From: Parvibaculum sp.
GTDB taxonomy: Bacteria; Pseudomonadota; Alphaproteobacteria; Parvibaculales; Parvibaculaceae
DNA length: 24,712 nucleotides
Assembly: GCA_014359855.1 (NCBI GenBank)
Contig: JACIYQ010000157.1
Span: 1 to 24,712, forward strand
Reading direction: 5' to 3'
A program made the translations under genes and the position numbers. Below the pieces are notes generated by a model. The model did not search any database and was not told where the DNA came from. It was given only the letters and a program-made list of their open reading frames with translations. Positions 21,925 to 24,712 of the stretch are shown here, one piece after another (the stretch's first letter is position 1; each line of letters opens with the position of its first letter).

Positions 21925-22335
21925 TCATCCGCCCTTCCGCCGGAACCCCATGTTGAAACTGATCGAGACTCGGAAGTCCTCGCTCCGGTTCGGCTGAACG
22001 GAATGCTGCAGCCAGCCGGGGAAGATCAGCAGCAGACCCTCCTTGCCCTTGTATTCCATCGCCTGGCTGTTGATGCGGGTGCGCTCCTTCACGGGGAAGG
22101 TGCACATCACGCGCTCGCGCACGGGGTCGTAGAACTCGATATTGCCGCTCCCCTCGGGCACCTTCGCGTAATAGGCGCCGGACAGCAGCGAGTTCGGATG
22201 CACATGCGCCTTGTTGAAGTCGCCGGGGCCGTTCTTGTTCAGCCACATCTCCTGAAAGAAAAGCTCGAAGTGGTCGAAGTCGAATGCGAGTTGCGTCGCG
22301 CAGCCCGCGACCGCGTTGCCGATGATGCGGCGGAC
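21925..22335 (-). pseudogene. C-terminal fragment of a 2OG-Fe(II) oxygenase (TIGR02466-like)
   Basis: About 137 residues are recognisable, from VRRIIGNAVAGCATQLAFDF to the end FNMGFRRKGG. The core MWLNKNGPGDFNKAHVHPNS plus LLSGAYYAKVPEGSGNIEFY and LLLIFPGWLQHSVQPN, followed by EDFRVSISFNMGF, is the pattern of the putative 2OG-Fe(II) oxygenase group. It supplies His ligands (AHVHP, QHSV) and the substrate-proximal Arg (FRVSI). The N-terminal half is missing: at about 22330 the sequence turns into the antisense of an autotransporter gene. The frame stays open to 24642 on this strand, but that extension is only the reverse of the autotransporter. Probably non-functional. Confidence 0.75.
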
Positions 22336-22338
22336 GTC

Positions 22339-24528
22339 GTGAATTACGGCACGATCTCGGTCGTCGAATCCGGCATCGAAATCGACAATGTGGACGACGT
22401 CTCGATCTACAATTACGGCTCGATCACCAACACGGAGGACGGTGTCATCTCGTCGGCCGACGGAGCGGCGATCTACGCCTATGACACGAAATATGTCTCG
22501 ATCGTCAATGATGGCGAGATCGTGGGCGATGTGCTGGTTGCGGCATATGGCTATGCCGAGTTCGATGCGACGGTCGAGATCACCCATACGGGCTCCATCG
22601 GCGGCGATATCGATACCTCGCTCGGTTACAGCGACGACACGATCCTCATCGATGGCGGCACGGTAACGGGTGCGATCTATACCGGCGACGGTATCGACGA
22701 GGTGACGGTCTCCGGTTCCGGCGTCCAGCTCGGTCTCGGTATCCATGCGACCGAGAGCGGTATCGTGCCGATGGGCCTTCCCGCCTATAACAGCGCCTAT
22801 CTCACTTTCGAGCATGACGACACGATCACGCTCGACGATGGCATCGACGGATGGGCCATCTCCCACTTCGATACGGTCGATATCGACAGTGGCACGCTGG
22901 TGCTCGATGGCTTCGGTATCCATACGAGCTATGGCGAAGGCACGGTCAGCGTTGCCGAAGGGGCAACGCTTGGCGTGACGGATGAAGGCGTCCATGTGGA
23001 GGCAGGCGAGGTTTCGATCTCCGGCACGCTCGACCTCACCCTCGGCGGCTTCTTCGATGTCTCGGGCGATGTCTTCTTCAATGAAGGCAGCACCTTCGGC
23101 ACCGACCTCTCGTCGGGCGGCGCGGCCGTCGTCTACGGCAACACCGTTACCTTCTCCGAGGGCTCGACCATCGATGTCGATGTCGTGGGCGGTCTCACGG
23201 GTGTCGTCGGCAGCGATATCCTGATCGCTTCCGCCTCGAGCGAGGACGGCGTCACCGATTATGGCGCCATGGTCCAGGACAACACCATCCTCTTCGACTT
23301 CCTGAAGGTGATGGACGACGAGGTCGTGGAGACCGGTTCGGCGAACGATCTCTTCCTGCGCGTCCAACTCGCGGAGACGGCGGAAGATACCGAGCTCGGC
23401 GACAATGGCCGCGTGAACCTCGTGGACCTCGCGAAGGCGATCGACGAGTACATCGCGACCCAGCCCATCGACAGCCCGCTCACGCTCTGGCTCGCCCGGT
23501 TCGAGACGGAAGAGGAGCAGCGCGCGGCGTTGCTCCAGGTCGTCGAGGACACGCTTCCCTCCGAAAGCGAAGCCGAAGGCACGAGCACCATCGCTTCCAC
23601 CGATCTCATCTTCGACATGATCATGGATCGGATCTCGGGCGGTGGATTCTCCATCGCGCAGGGCGGCGGCGATACGGGTCTTGCCGCCGGTGACGAGATG
23701 CTCGGTGGCGACGGCAAGTGGGCGCTCTGGGGACGGGTCGGCGGCCTCAAGGCCGAATACACGCCCTCCGGCGTCAACGGCTTCGACACCGACATGTGGG
23801 GTGTCACGGGCGGCATCGACGGTGAGGTTGCGGCGAATACCCGCGCCGGCCTCAGCGTCTTCTACACCTCCGCCGATGTCGACGAGAACGGGACAGGCGC
23901 AAACTCGACCACCACGGTCGACGGCTACGGTGCGGTTGCCTATCTGAGCTACCGCCCCGGCGCCTGGTACATCAACGGCTCGCTCGGATATGGCCTCAAC
24001 AACTACGACAGCTCGCGCCGTTCGCTTGGCGGCGTGAATGTCGCCGACTATGACGGCACGCAGTTTGCGGCGCGCACGGAGGTCGGCCACATGTTCACCT
24101 CCGGCCAGTGGGACGTCACACCCAATGTGGGGCTCCGCTACAATCTGGTCGATGTGGATGCCTATACGGAAACGGGTCCGCTGCCGACAAGCGTCAACTC
24201 CCGCACCATCGAGTCGCTGCGCGCGGTTGGCGGTGTCAATCTCCGCTACACGGCGGAACTCGAGAGCGGCTCCAGGATCATCCCCGAGCTCGGCGTGAAA
24301 CTGCTCGGCGAACTTGCCGATCCCGACGAGGCGACCACGGGCAGCGTGGTCGGCGGCGGTGCCTTCGCCACGCAGACGACGCCGCGCGACGATGTCTCCT
24401 ACGGCATCCTTGGCGGCCTCACCTTCGAAGGGGCGAACGGGGTCACGCTGCGTGTCACCTATGACGGCGAGTTCCAGAGCGACTACGACGAGCAGAGCCT
24501 CTCGGCGGCGATCCGAATCGCCTTCTGA
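22339..24528 (+). CDS. Autotransporter with beta-helix passenger, 5'-truncated
   Basis: Coding character starts at about 22330 with NYGTISVVESGIEID and repeated strands such as VSIYNYGSITNTEDGVISS, VSIVNDGEIVGDV and ITHTGSIGGDI, the repetitive pattern of a parallel beta-helix. The C-terminal ~270 residues form the autotransporter barrel, from KWALWGRVGGLKAEYTPSG through YGAVAYLSYRPGAWYINGSL to a final Phe (SAAIRIAF). No signal peptide or natural start is visible. The frame is open back to an ATG at 21913, but that part is the antisense of the oxygenase fragment and not a leader. The passenger is acidic and Cys-free, as usual. Without a signal peptide it should not be exported; an earlier N-terminus was probably lost. 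The 22339 coordinate is a GTG chosen only as a marker. Confidence 0.8.
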   Translation: MNYGTISVVESGIEIDNVDDVSIYNYGSITNTEDGVISSADGAAIYAYDTKYVSIVNDGEIVGDVLVAAYGYAEFDATVEITHTGSIGGDIDTSLGYSDDTILIDGGTVTGAIYTGDGIDEVTVSGSGVQLGLGIHATESGIVPMGLPAYNSAYLTFEHDDTITLDDGIDGWAISHFDTVDIDSGTLVLDGFGIHTSYGEGTVSVAEGATLGVTDEGVHVEAGEVSISGTLDLTLGGFFDVSGDVFFNEGSTFGTDLSSGGAAVVYGNTVTFSEGSTIDVDVVGGLTGVVGSDILIASASSEDGVTDYGAMVQDNTILFDFLKVMDDEVVETGSANDLFLRVQLAETAEDTELGDNGRVNLVDLAKAIDEYIATQPIDSPLTLWLARFETEEEQRAALLQVVEDTLPSESEAEGTSTIASTDLIFDMIMDRISGGGFSIAQGGGDTGLAAGDEMLGGDGKWALWGRVGGLKAEYTPSGVNGFDTDMWGVTGGIDGEVAANTRAGLSVFYTSADVDENGTGANSTTTVDGYGAVAYLSYRPGAWYINGSLGYGLNNYDSSRRSLGGVNVADYDGTQFAARTEVGHMFTSGQWDVTPNVGLRYNLVDVDAYTETGPLPTSVNSRTIESLRAVGGVNLRYTAELESGSRIIPELGVKLLGELADPDEATTGSVVGGGAFATQTTPRDDVSYGILGGLTFEGANGVTLRVTYDGEFQSDYDEQSLSAAIRIAF

Positions 24529-24552
24529 GGATCGGCGTCCCTCAAACTTGAA

Positions 24553-24587
24553 TGGCGCCCCGGGGATAACCGGGGCGCCATTTTTTT
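24553..24587 (+). terminator. Rho-independent terminator of the autotransporter gene
   Basis: TGGCGCCCCGG (24553-24563) and CCGGGGCGCCA (24570-24580) form an eleven-pair perfect stem around GGATAA, followed by seven T (24581-24587). It lies 24 bases after the stop codon. Confidence 0.9.
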
Positions 24588-24643
24588 GTCCGGATCGGTG
24601 CGGGCAACTTGTCCCCGCTTTCGGTGGCGAGGTCTTGCTCAAG

Positions 24644-24668
24644 AAAAAGCCCGGCCGGAGCCGGGCTT
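24644..24668 (-). terminator. Probable terminator for a convergent gene beyond the right edge
   Basis: AAGCCCGGC (24647-24655) and GCCGGGCTT (24660-24668) form nine perfect pairs around CGGA. The A-run at 24644-24648 gives a U-tract on the - strand, whereas the + strand side has only TGTCTTT. It most likely ends a - strand gene located outside the window. Confidence 0.6.
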
Positions 24669-24712
24669 GTCTTTGTGACGTTACGATGACATTTCAGCGA
24701 CAGTCGGGCCTT

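Noticed and set aside
22340..24642. Extension of the - strand oxygenase frame to 905 codons
   Set aside because: Everything right of about 22335 is the reverse of the autotransporter's beta-helix and barrel; the repetitive acidic/basic translation reflects that gene, not a protein.

Overview
The window looks like an accessory region of a high-GC alphaproteobacterial chromosome or large replicon. Supporting signs are Tat-exported multicopper oxidases, a rhizobial/parvibaculal style of copper cluster, KatG, a type V autotransporter and GC-rich codon use. The genus cannot be fixed from sequence alone. No complete rRNA, complete tRNA or CRISPR array was seen.

Layout. (1) 1-722, + strand: the end of a phage lysis cassette, made of an endolysin/holin-like C-terminus and a nested i-spanin/o-spanin pair. 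It is cut off sharply by copper genes. (2) 749-9747, - strand: a long copper-resistance operon. In transcription order it encodes a small Cys/His protein, a cupredoxin, the CopA-type multicopper oxidase, the CopB outer-membrane protein, pseudoazurin, a PCuAC-like protein with an apparent frameshift, an APC permease, a YHS-containing CopA-type P1B ATPase and a DUF411 protein. (3) 9825-11531: an intact IS4-family insertion sequence (9835-11020) with a perfect 10-bp target duplication, next to a decayed 3' piece of merA. (4) 11581-17052, + strand: a second, divergent metal/redox operon. It encodes another small Cys-rich secreted protein, a second multicopper oxidase, a second DUF411 protein, a Met/Gly-rich mini membrane protein, a cytochrome c, a TlpA-like thioredoxin, a Cys-rich mini membrane protein, a SCO protein and an integral membrane protein, followed by a ccdA pseudogene. 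(5) 17121-19464: a short string of single genes (GIY-YIG nuclease, AlkB-like dioxygenase, flavodoxin-like reductase) separated by four copies of a structured repeat built from successive hairpins. A possible tRNA 3'-end remnant marks its left edge. (6) 19484-24712: katG with its terminator and a Fur/PerR-like upstream palindrome; then a 2OG-Fe(II) oxygenase fragment and an autotransporter that meet at a junction where both have lost their 5' ends; then two terminators.

How the genes fit together. Part 2 would handle copper by cytoplasmic export (P1B ATPase), periplasmic binding (cupredoxins, DUF411, PCuAC-like), Cu(I) oxidation (multicopper oxidase) and outer-membrane sequestration (CopB). 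Part 4 looks like a periplasmic copper/thiol redox module: multicopper oxidase, DUF411, cytochrome c, TlpA, SCO and (now broken) CcdA. The two modules face away from each other and share related parts: two multicopper oxidases, two DUF411 proteins and two small Cys-rich leader proteins. The IS and the merA scrap between them indicate assembly from several metal-resistance sources.

The most unusual observations are the structured repeat family with compensatory base changes and its single-gene cargo array, the GIY-YIG gene preceded by a stack of hairpins, the paired Cys-rich leader proteins, and the double 5' truncation at about 22330.
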